Shown here: one piece after another, positions 11,884 to 24,043 of the stretch
Layout of the letters: every line of letters begins with the position of its first letter
Position numbering within the stretch: position 1 is the stretch's first letter
Assembly: GCA_900074885.1 (NCBI GenBank)
Contig: FJUW01000027.1
Span: 486,498 to 546,162 of the forward strand
Direction: 5' to 3'
Source of the DNA: Rhynchosporium graminicola
Taxonomy: Eukaryota; Ascomycota; Leotiomycetes; Helotiales; Ploettnerulaceae
Length of the DNA stretch: 59,665 nt
Notes under the pieces: model-generated
The model's database searches: none
Told to the model about the DNA's origin: nothing
The model's input: the letters and a program-made list of their open reading frames with translations, nothing else
Program-made: the position numbers and the translations under genes

Positions 11884-12165
11884 TCCAGCTTGCTATATGC
11901 AGGTAGATTTGAGCAGTCATCGCTCAGATAGACACGATTCCAGTTTTTCGGGGGCATCATATGACCGAAATAACTGACATCTCCGGCTTGCTTCATGCAG
12001 GTAGCTTTGTCTCGTCCTGGAAGCGCAATCACACTATACCGATTCGACAGACATCTCCAGCTTGCTTTATGCACATCGTTATGTCTCGTCTCAGTATCTC
12101 ACCGAAAAATAACGACACGTCCGACATCTCTAACTTGCTATATGCAGGTAGCTTTGTCGCGTCTC
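11884..12165. repeat. Four diverged tandem copies of a ~73-98 bp unit
   Basis: A core resembling tccagcttgctatatgcagg followed by tagctttgtctcg recurs at 11884, 11982, 12056 and 12129. The spacings are 98, 74 and 73 bp. Secondary shared blocks lie between the copies ('accgaaa..taac' before copies 2 and 4). The array lies 180 bp downstream of the first coiled-coil gene. No long open frame uses the repeat convincingly. Confidence 0.75.
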
Positions 12166-14298
12166 GAAGCACTGATAGCCACAGAGGAAGCCATTGATCG
12201 TTTCAGCGAATGGTAATCAAATTCGCCTTTTAGGGTCTTGAGAATGGTAGACAATGTAGGGTTATGGGAAGGAAGAAAAATTGGAGCAGAGTCTTGGAAC
12301 TCGTGGGCGAAAGCTGGGTGGATGATTGGGATGAGATTGGCAGTCTTTTGATGATTCTGGTTTTAACTGGGTTGAATTTCTGAAATCTCTATTGATTGCG
12401 AGGATCATCTTCGTGTGCCGAATTTAATCATTGAGAAAGAGACTTGGTGGAGAGATTGATGACTATTGCTACTCGGGCAACGCGTATATTAACGCTTGCC
12501 TTTGAGAACATAGTTTGATGGCTCGGATACTTTATTCTTTTTTCTCAATTCTTAGATCGATGTACATTGACGCTCTTCCAAGAGGATAGTAAATTGGAAA
12601 CTGTCTGGTAATGAAGAAACGATGAATTTGGTCATTCTATATGCGTGATGTAATTATGATCAGTGCTCGAGTATCCACTATAGTGAGACCGTAAGCTTCT
12701 GCAATTTCCCGACAGTTCCTCCATCCTACAACATACAGAGTAAGATCTTTTCCATTAAGACTTGATATCACATTGAGCACATTTCGTCATTCACACTTGA
12801 CGAAACCGTTAGAACCTTGCCAGCCTTACCCTTGATCATTTCATCTCGGTTTCATATATCCTGGATTTGAAGCCGATGGTAACGTTAAATGACTTCTGCA
12901 TACCTATAGCGATGTCTCAAGGGAGAATACGCATGCTACACTCGATGTTACATGTCGATTGGGGTTTCTCTGTCCTAGCCATCTTGCTAGGGTTGCATGT
13001 TCTCTGGGAAAGAAAACTAAACCCTGCTGAGACTTGTCGCTATTGTACCAATATATCCGAATACAAATGTGTTATCAGTAGACCAAGTGCCGTCAAGATA
13101 ACTGTTCATGAGAAATATCACAGTCGGAAAACACGTGTGACTGGGGTTACTCGGTCTGAATTGTTCTATTCAGCCTAACAGAAGGGGTTATTTGATTTCG
13201 TATTTTTTTAACAACTGCGAGCACACAAGGTTGGAAATTATGAGCCGTTGGGCCGTTTGGCTGTAAAATACGTGCGAGAGAGTGTGACAAGAGGAATCAT
13301 TATGAGGGAATCTAGGCGGCATCCTGTGACTAATGAACAATCAGCCTGATTGTATCGTGCCTGCAGTTCCTCTCTCAAGGCTATTGAAGTGGCAGGTGAT
13401 CTAGATTTAATGATAAACATATTTGACATACTGTATCGTGAGATCTCAAGTGGGGATGACTTCTGAAGATCACAAGATGCCAAAGCTACCTTTGTACTCG
13501 GTCTCATGCAGCTATCACCGACGAGGCTCATATGGCCTCTATATCCTTGGCTTTGAAGAAATACCATTTAAGGCCTATGGAAATCATTGTCCTCTAGTGC
13601 GTGTATTACAATCTGGTCTCAAATGGACTGGACTTTGAATCAGTTCTATGGTAACTTGACATTCCCGAATCTTTTACTTGGCACTTTGGCCATCACGCAG
13701 TAATAGCTAAATAGGATCTCTAGTTAAATCAAATAGACATTAATGATGGAGTTGCAGAGTACGAAGTTACAAATAGCAGCTGCCACGATGTGGTGCAAAG
13801 TAGCGCAAAGTAAACAAAGGCCATTCTACGTTCATACACGGGCTATCACAGCGACATTGTCTCTTTGCACAAGAAAGACAAATTGAACGTATTATAATCT
13901 GGGACCCCATTTTGGCTACTGAACTCGCTACTCATAATTATTAGAGGAATTGCCTCCAGTCACATTTATTGTCGGAGGGGGTGTGCGTGAACCTGGGATC
14001 ACGTGATATCGCTTAAACTGTTTGTTTGCCTTCCTACGGCGCGTCACTTTTCGACTTCGGCAACACTCTTCAGCAGAGCATCTTGACACCACCACGAATT
14101 TGCCCCCACAAAACCTGAACACTCGCAGTACTCTTCGCTCTACATAATATTCACGTACGAGCTGAGATCTCTCCAATTCCGTACTTGCGCGCGCAAGCTT
14201 TTGCGCAACGTCAACAAACCTGACAAACGGGCCGATCGACTCGCCTTCAACAAGAATTCTATCTGCGAAGTTTACATCGTACAGGAATATCAGCTACC
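12166..14298. other. Intergenic region
   Basis: About 2.1 kb with no convincing gene. A 103-codon frame at 12867-13178 has no recognisable domain, no start context and mixed composition, so I do not call it. The last few hundred bases form the leader and promoter of the next gene. Confidence 0.5.
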
Positions 14299-17200
14299 AT
14301 GGACGTCAGATTCCCTCCCCACGGTCCGAGTGACGCTGATCGACTTGCATGGGCCGCAAACGCGGCAGCCGACTCTGCGGACAGCGCCAACTCCCCGAGC
14401 GTCCCCATTGTGAGTATATCGAATCGTGCGTTTCTCGAAGTTGGATTTTCTAATCAAATATTCTCATAGAACATAGCCGGAAATGATGATGCTGCTGCTT
14501 TCACACCAGGCGTAGGTCAAGTAAGCACATCTCCACCATCAACTCCTAAACCACGACCAACACCAAGACCACCAAAAGACTGTAAACCTCGACGTGGTCC
14601 AATCAGTTCCACTCCCTCCTTGCAACTCAGCTCATCTAGAATTTTCGCGAATATCGCCACATACCCACAAGTCTCTTTCCAAGGACCAGTCAGTCCACCA
14701 ACAGCAGCTCCGTTGCCGCGAAACTCCTTGGTATTTGATGCATTTGGCATCACCGAAGATTCATCCGAGCTCGCATTGAAGCTTCAGATGATTCCAAAAA
14801 CCCCACCTAGAGTTTCTGCTTCACAGGCTGCAGTTGGCATCGCAACCACATTTTCTACCGGGCAAGCTCCACAAATCGACATGCGTTCTCAGATTGAGAA
14901 AGTTAATCAGGCATTCACTTCCACCGAATCTACACCGCTGACTGCCAGCATAAAGTCTCCTTCTAGGTTTCATTTCGTACAGAAAGCTAGCTCTTTACAA
15001 CGGGAAAATTCTATAATGGGTATCTCCAACCAGCCGCCAGCAGTAGCTCCATTTGCGCCTACTACATCGGATCTTATATTCGGAAGACCCGCAGCTCCTG
15101 TGGTAAAATTCTCAAATCCCTTCAACTCTCCAGAGCCTCAGGCAAAAACAACCCAAAGCTTCGGATTGGGTTCCCCAAGCAACAGCAACAGCTTCTCTTT
15201 TGCAAATACTGCACAAAACAACCTGGGAGATATCTTTACAGTCAGTCTAATCATAACCATCCCCGATCTATGAGCTTTATCTAAATTCTCACAGTCCGTA
15301 CCCATGGCACATAACTCTCGTCCATCAGTACCAAGCCCCTTATACACCCCACCTCCTCGTCAAACTCAGAGTGCTAGTCACTTCTTCGGCAGCATTGCGC
15401 CAGCTTATAACTCGAATACTCAAGCTTCAAGCATTACAACGCCACCTATTGCGCCTACCACTACGATCACGACGGATCCAAGCCTCACATCATACGTGGC
15501 ATCTCCTACTCAGCTTGACGACTCTATACGTGTTGCTCAGAAGCGCGCACTTGAGATCACGACAGTTGATGATGAAGGCGGTCTTGAGGATATCTACGGT
15601 GCTTCGCCTAAGTTAAGACCTACCCCGTCTGAACCAGAACAGGACAACATGGATGAGGGAATAAGTGAAATTGATAGATTTGTCAACTCTTTGCAGCAGG
15701 GTATCTCCAGCGACCTGGTTGCAACGACAGGAGCGGACCAATCTGCGACTGGGAATAGCGCGGACACCTGTTTTGGTGTTCCTTTGGTCAACGATGGTGA
15801 AAGTGTGGTTGCAATGCATGGGCTTCTCAGCAATAACCTTGAACAATTCAACTCGATTTTGGAAGCCGAATCTAAGGCATATGGCAGCAATGGCACTACA
15901 GATACGCCTGGAGTTTCCTTCGAGACTCAAAACTCCTACCAAAGTAGTTCAGCTTTTTCTCTACAGACGGAGACTGCGGACGATGTCACAGCTGAGGACG
16001 TCATTATGGATGACAATGAGTGGTTTGAAAGGTTTGTGCAGATTATGCAAGACCCTAACATCCAAGACGATGTAGTGATGAATGAATTTCCAGCTGAGGC
16101 TGATGTTGACCATCAAATTTCTCGAAATTATCCACTAGCAAGTAGTAAGGACGATAAGGATTCGGATATCGAAATCGAGGATGTTCCGCCTCCATCCAGC
16201 GCTGATCCCACGAATCTACAGATCTTATCCGTAATCGATACTCCGAACACTGCTTTCACAACAGTTCAAGATTACACTCGAAATGTTGACGCAGATATGC
16301 AAGATAGTCCAGATCTTGAAGCACCTACCCAAGTCATTGGGATTGCCACAGTGGCCATCCCTGCTGGAGTCGAAGAAACAATGATCAACCTTGAGTATTC
16401 AGACTCGACTTCAGCTCATGCGATCGTAGTGGATCTCAAGGACGGAATCGCTGTTAGTATGGCCTACAGTGAACCGGCAACACTGGAAACCATTCTAGAA
16501 AATTCAAAGCCATTTGTGGAGGACTATGGAGATCTTTCTAGGGCAGCCGATCCCGAAGAGGATGAGTTTCCAGACCAGCATCTTGAGAGCAAGTTACGTG
16601 TTCATGTTGTAGTGGAGGAGCAGGAAGTTGTGTCAGTCAGTAAGCTGATCGAGGTGGCTACAATAATTGGAGCACCTAGTGAGGAAATCCTCGTCGTTAC
16701 GGTACATGAGAAGATTTCAGAAGAACACATCTTCGTCGCTCCCATTGAGCCCACAGAGCCTGTTGCCCCGGAGAAAACTATCGATGGTACAAGTATCCCT
16801 TCAAATGAGCAAAGCAGTGTACCTCAAGATGGTACATCCTTGCCATTGTTGTACCATCCTTCCTTTTCGTCCCCTCCAGTGGAGCCACTTGTTAGTAAGA
16901 CGTGTCCTCGGATTCTGGCTACTATTCAGAATTATTCTGCAGACCTGGAGACAATAATCGACAGTATGAACTCTGCGAGACTATCAGATATAGTGGGAGA
17001 CAATGAGATAGAATCTACCAACTCAGGCCTACTGGAGAAAGGTGAGGTCGAGGTACGTCAACCTTACGGCAATGCTGAGTGTCCAAACTTCAACTCGCAT
17101 CCTATGAATCCTCTGTCAACTCCGGCAGTCGAGAAATCGGAAACGCCTCCAGTCACCGATTTACTCAGCGAGGCTTCCGATATTAACTTAGTTGCCACCA

Positions 17201-19242
17201 CACCATCGAATGGCCGTGCGAAGAGTATCAACAAAGTCAAAACCTCGAAAATCAACAAGAACCCGAGATCCAAGAATGCTGGCACTATGACTGAAGAGGC
17301 CTGTTCTGTTTTCAAGCCATGTCTTCACAAGGATATCATCGACGATTGGAGGGCACGAATGGTGGAGGCTAATGAGGTGGCGCGCATTCGGAAAATTGTG
17401 TTACCTGAGGATTACATTGAGAGATCAGTGTCAGATATTCAGTCCAGAAGACATTACGAGGTCAAGTGGAGAAGAGACTATCAGGAAGAACTTGCTAGCC
17501 GCGATGTCCATGATCTGCAGCTTGAATCTGAGATAGTGGGTCTTCAGAGGGATAGGGACGACCTTAAGCTAGCGCTTAGAGAAAGTGAGGTTCATACGAA
17601 GCTTGCTGAATATTGGTCTGTCGCTGGCATGAAGCAAGTAAAGTCCCTGGAGGCAAAACTTCTAGAGGCAACAGACACGATCGAACTTTACAAGGACAGG
17701 TTCGCGAGGAAGATTAGGGCATTGAAAGAGGCACATGAGAAGATCACGAAGTCATCGAAGGACACTTTTGATAAGGACGCGAAGTTATCGAAAGACACCT
17801 TTGACGAGGAAATGAAGTCATCGAAAGCCGCTTTTGACAAAGAACGTCAAGTTTGGAAGAAAGAGGAAAGAGCCCTGAACAAGGAAGCCGACGATTTGAG
17901 CGATGGTTACAACGACGAAGTTGAGAAGCTCGAGAAAGCCCATGCCAAGAAAGAGAAAGAGCTATGGGAGGAGTACAATACCATTCTTCTCAAACAAAAG
18001 TCTTCACTTTCCAAATTCGAGGCTGGTCAGCAAAAAGCACAGCAGGATGTTGATCGCGCAAATAAAGAGGCCGAATCTGCTGAGAGAATGGCTGGCTTGG
18101 AAAGAGTTCCGAGACCTGGTTCTGGTTATGATCTGGTACTTATTGTGAAGCCACAAATCATCCAGAGGGTACAGGAGCAAGGCGAAGATACCGAAATAGC
18201 AAGTTTTACAGTTGATGATGTTCCAGAGACGAGTTTGCCTGAGAAATCCGAGACGCCAACCTCGATTCTCAACGGCTCGAGACGAGTCAGCAGCCTGATT
18301 CACGCCGACTCGTCAATCAGAGTTAAACCAGCAGCACAAGTCCCGAGATCTCATGAAGAGATTTCTGGTGCTGAAGTTGCCAGAACCATAACTGAGGGGT
18401 CTAAGGAAGAAATTTCTTTCACAAATGCCGTCTGCACTGTCACGCCTACATCTGACTCTACCGAAGTTGAGAGTGACGCAGTCAAGCAATTTACGACTGA
18501 AACGAAGGCACAGAATAGCCTCTTAGATGCTTCTGGGGAGAACACGATTAGCTGCGGCGATCTTGACCTGAACCCAGTCAAGCCAGCCACTGCCGATAGC
18601 AGTGAGGACACGATTCATTCAGAGCCAAAAAATGGCAATACAAGTATGCCGATCCTAGAAACATTAACAACCCAGCCTACCACTGAAACTTTGGATATTT
18701 TTGGGCTTCTTAACAATACCGATGTCATATCAACTCATACCGATTTCAGCCAGGGCGCAAGTTCTTCAGAGACGCAAAGCAGCAGTGAGAGACTTATATC
18801 AGCTGCTACTCCAGTCCCAGCTGCAACCGGCCCCATCCAGAGAGCCAGATTACCAGGATGGCTGATGAGAGCCCTCTTGTACGCGATACTCTTCCTCACT
18901 ACCATCTACGTCGCAAAGATGGCCTACTCTGTGCCACTCACTATTCCCAAGAATCAAATCGGCAACAGTGAGCCAATGACCGTTGATACTCCTCAATTTT
19001 CCATGGTGCAAACTTCTCCGTCGTGGGAACCTACTCTCCTTGGAACCCCTGTGGTTGTTTGCACTGAGGATCAGACACCACCAAGATACCTGTGGGATGA
19101 CTACGTCCACAGTGCTGAACCCCATGGACGTCAGGCGTCATGGAGAGACAATTGGCTGAACACGTTGACCTGGGTAGTCGTTAGTGTTACCGCTGCTACT
19201 TCCGTTGGCAGGAGTATGCAGGGTGGGCGAGGGGGAGGTTAA
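14299..19242 (+). CDS. Very large coiled-coil protein with FG dipeptides and C-terminal membrane helix
   Basis: Unrecognised protein of 1609 residues in three exons: 14299-14409, 14470-15240 and 15295-19242. The ATG sits in a strong context (CTACCATGG). Introns are 60 nt (GTGAGT...CTAAT...CATAG) and 54 nt (GTCAGT...CTAA...CACAG), both phase 0. The N-terminal third is Pro/Ser/Thr-rich and contains four FG dipeptides (near residues 128, 240, 268 and 324), which recalls FG nucleoporins but is too sparse to prove it. A long acidic region follows. A coiled coil spans about 973-1233 and includes three short repeats of the type SKDTFDK (about 1112-1145). A second acidic linker precedes a strong membrane helix (RALLYAILFLTTIYVAKMAY, about 1485-1505), a ~75-residue segment and a weaker hydrophobic stretch (TWVVVSVTAATSVG). 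Architecture matches the upstream neighbour. Probable role: membrane-tethered scaffold (inference). Confidence 0.85.
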
Positions 19243-20571
19243 GCTTCGAACGAGGACCATGGGTGGAGGAGGAGGTAGAAGATGTCAGATGGTATCCGGA
19301 CGGGAGGATGAGTGGATAACGATACCGTCTTTATGTTTAGCGTATGAGAAGATACGGCTGATGGTCACGGATGGACCTTGCGGGGGATGATATGTGATGG
19401 AGACGAAGAGTACAGACTGTGCTTGTTGGATTTACGATTTGTTTTACTTTTCTTCTGCTTTTCAGCTCGATGTTCTCTGATACGTTTCTTTCCAATTTCT
19501 TCTTCAATTAATGTTTTCAGCTCATGGGACCGGAAAGTCAGGTCTATAGGATGGTTGCGATGATCATCCTTTCTTTCGGAGTCATGAGGTTTGGCAAGCA
19601 GAAGGTTATTGAAGTAATAGGGGAGATGTTATTTTCTTTCTTTTTGAAGTCATGGGATGATTATTAACGAGTCACGATGGGTACCTGCTGCGATTAAGCC
19701 TCTGTCGTTGTTGATGCTTAGAAAGAAACCGCGTTGAAGCTGAATAGCTCCGCGGGTTGGCTTCTAAGCAGCATGAGGACGAGTTTTATCGCGCAGATGA
19801 TTGATATTCCTTTGTCTCTGGAAGCTTGGTGGTACTTCAAGTCATCCTTACCTCATTTTCAGCAGTAGCTGTGAATGGGAAGACTTGTCAGAGATTGGGG
19901 ACAAGGTGTTGTATTATGGGTCTTGGTCGGGATAGCCTTGGCATATTTACAAATTTTCCAGAGATTCTCTTTCGCCACCTAGCATTTCAAAACCGATACA
20001 GATGTGACATTAATTTGACGCGATTAAGACATACAAGGAACCTCCTCAGAGATCTGTGTGGGGTCCTGTATGATTCCTGGTGCTCCTTCCAGAATTCCTA
20101 AATATGCTTGATAGCTATTCCTGGGGTTGCGATTGACGTAAGCAGTGCTAACTGCAAGGCATATGCTGTAAAATAAAACAAATCGCGTCATCTTCACCTA
20201 TATAGATTACCATTCAGATTTGATCATTGATAAGTGAAACTATCTGATGTTCCGCAAAAGTGAATTCGAAATCGCCTTCACCATTCCCCCTCAATTCCTT
20301 AGCGCCCTTTTGCCGAGCGATCATATATTACTCCTCTGTTGCCTTCTCGCCAAGAAATTCTCCCTATCGACATCACATCAAAAACTTCTCATACGCAAAA
20401 TCAAAGTCCTAACTTTGCTCAATAGATCTCGATATATCAGAAAACAAACCCACACACGCACGCGCACCTCTCCAAACCCCATACACCATACATTCCCACA
20501 AATTCGAAATCACAATTATCTCCGAAATCACCTTTCAATTCAATTTCTATCATAACATTCGAGAATCGAAC
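19243..20571. other. Intergenic region and pyrimidine-rich leader
   Basis: No convincing gene. A 91-codon frame at 19826-20101 lacks any recognisable feature. The last ~300 bp (about 20270-20560) are C/T/A-rich with ACACACGCACGC and CAATTC runs, typical of a fungal promoter and 5' leader for the gene starting at 20572. Confidence 0.5.
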
Positions 20572-21484
20572 ATGAATCCGTTAACTTTAGTTCGTCGTGA
20601 CGCGATGGCCGAGGAGACAACTGCACCTATCGCTGATACTCTATCGGTAGCTTGCCCTCCTTCGGCTGATTACACTCCAATTAATGATACGAATACTGAC
20701 GAGAAACACAAGATTGAGGAAAACATGGCCAAGAAAGAAGACAGTGGAGATGTTGTGACAGCCGAAGAGATCAAGAAAAAAATTCAGAATGAGAAGAATC
20801 GCAGAAACAAGGCGAAGAAAAACAAGAAAGCTGGCAGGAACAAGGACGCTTTCAGGCAATTGCAAGCTCTTAAAGATGCCCGGCTTGCTGGAACAGGAAA
20901 TGGAGCTGTTGCCCAGGTTTCTCAAAGTCACAGCCAAGCAACGAGTATTATTGCTGGCGAGCTTAATGCTCGTCGCCAGCTTCATGTCACCACAGAGCAT
21001 TCTCCTTTACAAGATGCTATCATCGGGGCAACTGTCTTGGGCAAAGAAACTGCTCCCGTTCCTACCGTCGCCGGTTCTTCCATTGTACTACCTTCTACCA
21101 TCCATCACGCTGAAGCCAAGGTTAGTACATCCTCCCTGCTCATTATGATCTAACTGACTCGCGTGAGGATGCATCAATAGTAAAATCTGTATTCGGCCCT
21201 ACGATAGCTTCTGGTAATACAAAAATCACAGTGAGCTTCCAAGCAATCTTCCAGGTATCTGAAGCTAATATAATGTCCAGGTGCGCACTCTAAGTATTGA
21301 TCCTCCTTCTCATCTCGCTATCAGGTCAAGTTCTGACGCCATCGATGACTACCAAGAGACTCCATCGGACACTCCAATGATTTTTTCTGGGAATCGGTCC
21401 TTGATTGATTTCGAGAGCCATGCTGATGTCGGTTCTCTCGTAGTGGCGCTCGAGCAACATACCTATGTGCATCTACCAAAATAA
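20572..21484 (+). CDS. Basic-region hypothetical protein
   Basis: Two-exon model: 20572-21120 and 21281-21484, 250 residues. The intron (21121-21280, 160 nt) has donor GTTAGT, a GCTAAT branch about 17 nt from the acceptor and a TCCAG acceptor, phase 0, joining ...HHAEAK to VRTLSIDPPS. A shorter 60-nt intron ending ATAG at 21180 is possible but would hit a stop at once, giving a 183-residue protein. A strongly basic segment at about residues 68-91 (EEIKKKIQNEKNRRNKAKKN and on) looks like a nuclear-localisation or nucleic-acid-binding tract; the rest is Ser/Thr-rich and probably disordered. A second ATG at 20605 (MAEETT) is an alternative start. No family recognised. Confidence 0.65.
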
Positions 21485-22110
21485 TATTCAGAAACAACTA
21501 TCTGGTTAACTATAATTAATATCTACATAACCGGAGATCTTAGTGATACAGGATTCCTATTAATATAAGCGCAAATAAACTGCTCGGCTATAATTGCGTT
21601 AGGTTTTTCAACTAAACTAGGGTTATCTGCTTATATCAAGGCTTACGTATCACGCCGAATTTTCTAGATATAGCGGCATTATTATTTATTAGCAGGGCGC
21701 TCTATAGCTTTTCATCCGAATTATACTCGATCTTCTCCAAAGAAATAACTACTTTTCTCTAAATCTACTTCCTCTCTCCATATCTCGACTGTATCCTACT
21801 ATTTCCCAGCTTTTACCATGTAATAGTAAGATCCCACGATCGTCAAGCCCTATTTAATTCTATCCGGCAGATAAAATACCGTATCCAAATTTCTCTATAT
21901 CAGTTTTTAGTACATAAATCCGCGTAATATTTCACAAATAACGAACAGTATTAAAGAATAGTAGAAGACTTGATATCTTATGGTTCCTCATATTTAAAGC
22001 TATCCATAGTCTAGAACGCTTATGATTACTACATGTATAGTACACCTATATATATAACTCATATCTCTTGAAGAATCATGAGGTCTATTTGCAATTCTCT
22101 TTTGAAATAC
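21485..22110. other. AT-rich spacer, possibly an old decayed repeat
   Basis: TA-rich with many short stop-filled frames and fewer CA/TG dinucleotides than its surroundings, but less extreme than the flanking RIP blocks. Nothing coding can be read. From about 22110 to 22574 composition returns to normal and leads into the next gene. Confidence 0.4.
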
Positions 22111-22574
22111 TAATGCACCTGCCATAATATAACCACAGGAATTGAGATCACTATACAAAATCTTTTGTAGGGTCTCACCTTTATTCCGCCCCTCTTGTCC
22201 TGATTATTCATCTTGATAGTGCGTAATTGAAGCTGGCTTGAAGTAATTTCGACCCCCCGCCCTCGTACTGTGGTTGAGAGGCGGACCGACGCTTCTCGGC
22301 TAATTTGTTGTTTATTAGCGCCACGACACGCTGCAAGAGCAGAGCTGCAGACCAGAATCGAAACCTTCCCTCCCAACACCTTCGTGAAACAAAAAAACTC
22401 TCCTCTTCTTCAACAACAATAACGTCTGCCATCTTTACGATCTTTCTCATCGGCAAATTCGAGTTTCGATCTTATCTATTTACCACACGCGTCGTGCTTC
22501 CCAAGCAACTAGCCCCTCATAAAGCAGACGAACAATTCTACAGCTCTTTCCAGAAGTTATATAACCACAACAAG

Positions 22575-22895
22575 ATGTCTGCCCCCAACAACACCATCAC
22601 TCCCGATAGTAGCCAGCGAGCCGAGGACCTCGACGTCAAGGCCATGATGGCTGGAAATCACGAAGACCTTGGGCGCAATGGTCTCGCCGGCAGTCGATGG
22701 GCCATCCCAGGAGTTACATATGGCTTCAAGAAGGAGTTCTTAGTCCGAATGGCTGCTGTGGCTGCGGAGAAGAAGAGACTCGAGGCAGAGGAGGTGGCCA
22801 AGAAGGCTAATGGTAGTGGTAACGGAACCAGCACTGACACCGCTACTTCCGACGCTGGAGGTATGGACGTCGATACTACATCTTCGAATGCTTAA
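22575..22895 (+). CDS. Small hydrophilic protein with GLAGSRWA-type motif
   Basis: 106 residues from an ATG preceded by CAACAAG. Upstream codons in the same frame are open but read as leader. The core (residues ~18-52) contains AGNHEDLGRNGLAGSRWA and then PGVTYGFKKEF; a charged helix rich in Ala/Glu/Lys and a Gly/Ser/Thr/Asp-rich tail ending SSNA follow. The core is repeated in the disrupted gene 0.7 kb downstream, which supports its being real and under selection in the past. No family name can be given; no signal peptide or membrane segment is visible. Confidence 0.7.
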   Translation: MSAPNNTITPDSSQRAEDLDVKAMMAGNHEDLGRNGLAGSRWAIPGVTYGFKKEFLVRMAAVAAEKKRLEAEEVAKKANGSGNGTSTDTATSDAGGMDVDTTSSNA

Positions 22896-23592
22896 ATCTT
22901 CATTTCCAGAGCGTTCGCGAGGATTTTTGGGCTTTCGATATCATCTTTCCTTCTCTTCCTTTGTCTCAGAACTTCGAATGGACAGTTTCAGATCCTGCGG
23001 TGGACTGTGGATTGGATCTTGTTTGGTAAGGACTATTTGGCTTGAACGCGAAGTCATAGTACGTATACATATTTCTCAGCATGACTTCGATACGCAAGAT
23101 ACTAACTGAGTCTTTAACAGGTATTCGTCCCTCCTTATTACTGGCGTTACTTGAGTCAAGAATTCCTTTGGGTGAGAACTTGACCGATATTTTGCGAGTT
23201 TATTTCTACCCGCAAGGTACTTTTCAGCAGTTGGTGATGGGGATCTGTCGTACCTAGAGGTCTTCTTTAACGTTGCGGGCTTTTCAATCATTTGATCGCA
23301 ACACGCGGTGGTTGAGATATATTGCGAATCCCTCCAAATACTACTACACACATATTTTCCTTCACAGATCTATAGATAGGCCTCTGTGATTTTCGCGACA
23401 AGCGTCGCAGGCAGTGCATAGAGTTTCATCCCATCTGCTTTTTCGACGAAAACTTCGACTCCTCTATCGTGTTTCTTAAAAATAAAGCCACTACTCCACG
23501 ACAGCTCATTCCCTATAAGAACAACAACCTCACAACGCACCAACGAAGCAGCCCCTTCCCTGATCTTATCGAACCTATAAATACAAAGAACA

Positions 23593-24043
23593 ATGTCTTC
23601 AATCGATAAACCACCCACCAGTAGTATTAAAGAGATCAAGAGCGCCGACGAGGTTGCTTACATGGCACTTAACCACAAGGATCTAGGTCTCGCTGGCCTG
23701 GCTGGCAGTATGTGGGCTACTCCTGGCGTTGACTACAGCCTCAAAAAAGAGAGTGGAAGTCTACCAAGCTCAAGTTGCGAAGGGAAACGTTAAAGTCAGC
23801 GCTACCCGCGATAAAGAGGGACGCAATCTTTCAACAGGCGCTGGCGATAAGACCCCTGTGTCAGAAATTGGTATAGACACAGCTATACTTAGAACTACTA
23901 TTACTTAGCGTATACTATATACTTAGCATACCATACCAAGTGCAGAGTTTTCCGGCCACCTGTCTAGTACTAAGCATTATCAATAATTCTATCATCCTGA
24001 TACCTACGTGGAAGGTGGCGACGCCACACTTTCAAATGCTTAA
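23593..24043 (+). pseudogene. Disrupted tandem paralogue of the small GLAGS protein
   Basis: The start (MSSIDKPPTSS) and core (LNHKDLGLAGLAGSMWA, then PGVDYSLKKE) align with residues ~18-50 of the gene at 22575. The frame then shifts in an A-run (ctcaaaaaagag, about 23742), after which another frame stays open for about 40 codons (RVEVYQAQVAKGNVKVSATR and on). At 23860 a foldback element interrupts it. Beyond the element the original end is recognisable: ...GGDATLSNA and TAA at 24041-24043, against ...GGMDVDTTSSNA in the intact copy. The 3' flanks also resemble each other (a shared 'ctttcgatatc' and later blocks), so the duplication covered more than the coding part. Confidence 0.72.
23860..24009 (-). 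mobile_element. Small foldback (MITE-like) element, copy 2, inside a gene
   Basis: Reverse-complement relative of 7786-7933, about 150 bp, with the same internal blocks in the same order. It sits inside the paralogue of the small GLAGS protein, between coding remnants on both sides, so its insertion can be seen directly. This copy has several C-to-T and G-to-A differences from copy 1 (for example cttagcgtatac against ccgagtggcag-type sequence). Confidence 0.75.

Noticed and set aside
12867..13178. 103-codon frame with a hydrophobic stretch
   Set aside because: No start context, no domain, no neighbour support; expected by chance in 2 kb of intergenic DNA.
14620..15273. FG-nucleoporin identity for the large coiled-coil protein
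   Set aside because: Only four FG dipeptides with irregular spacing and no GLFG or FxFG clusters; noted as a resemblance but not used as a call.
20247..20555. 102-codon frame upstream of the basic protein
   Set aside because: It covers the pyrimidine/A-rich leader and its product is low-complexity; it ends just before the real start at 20572.
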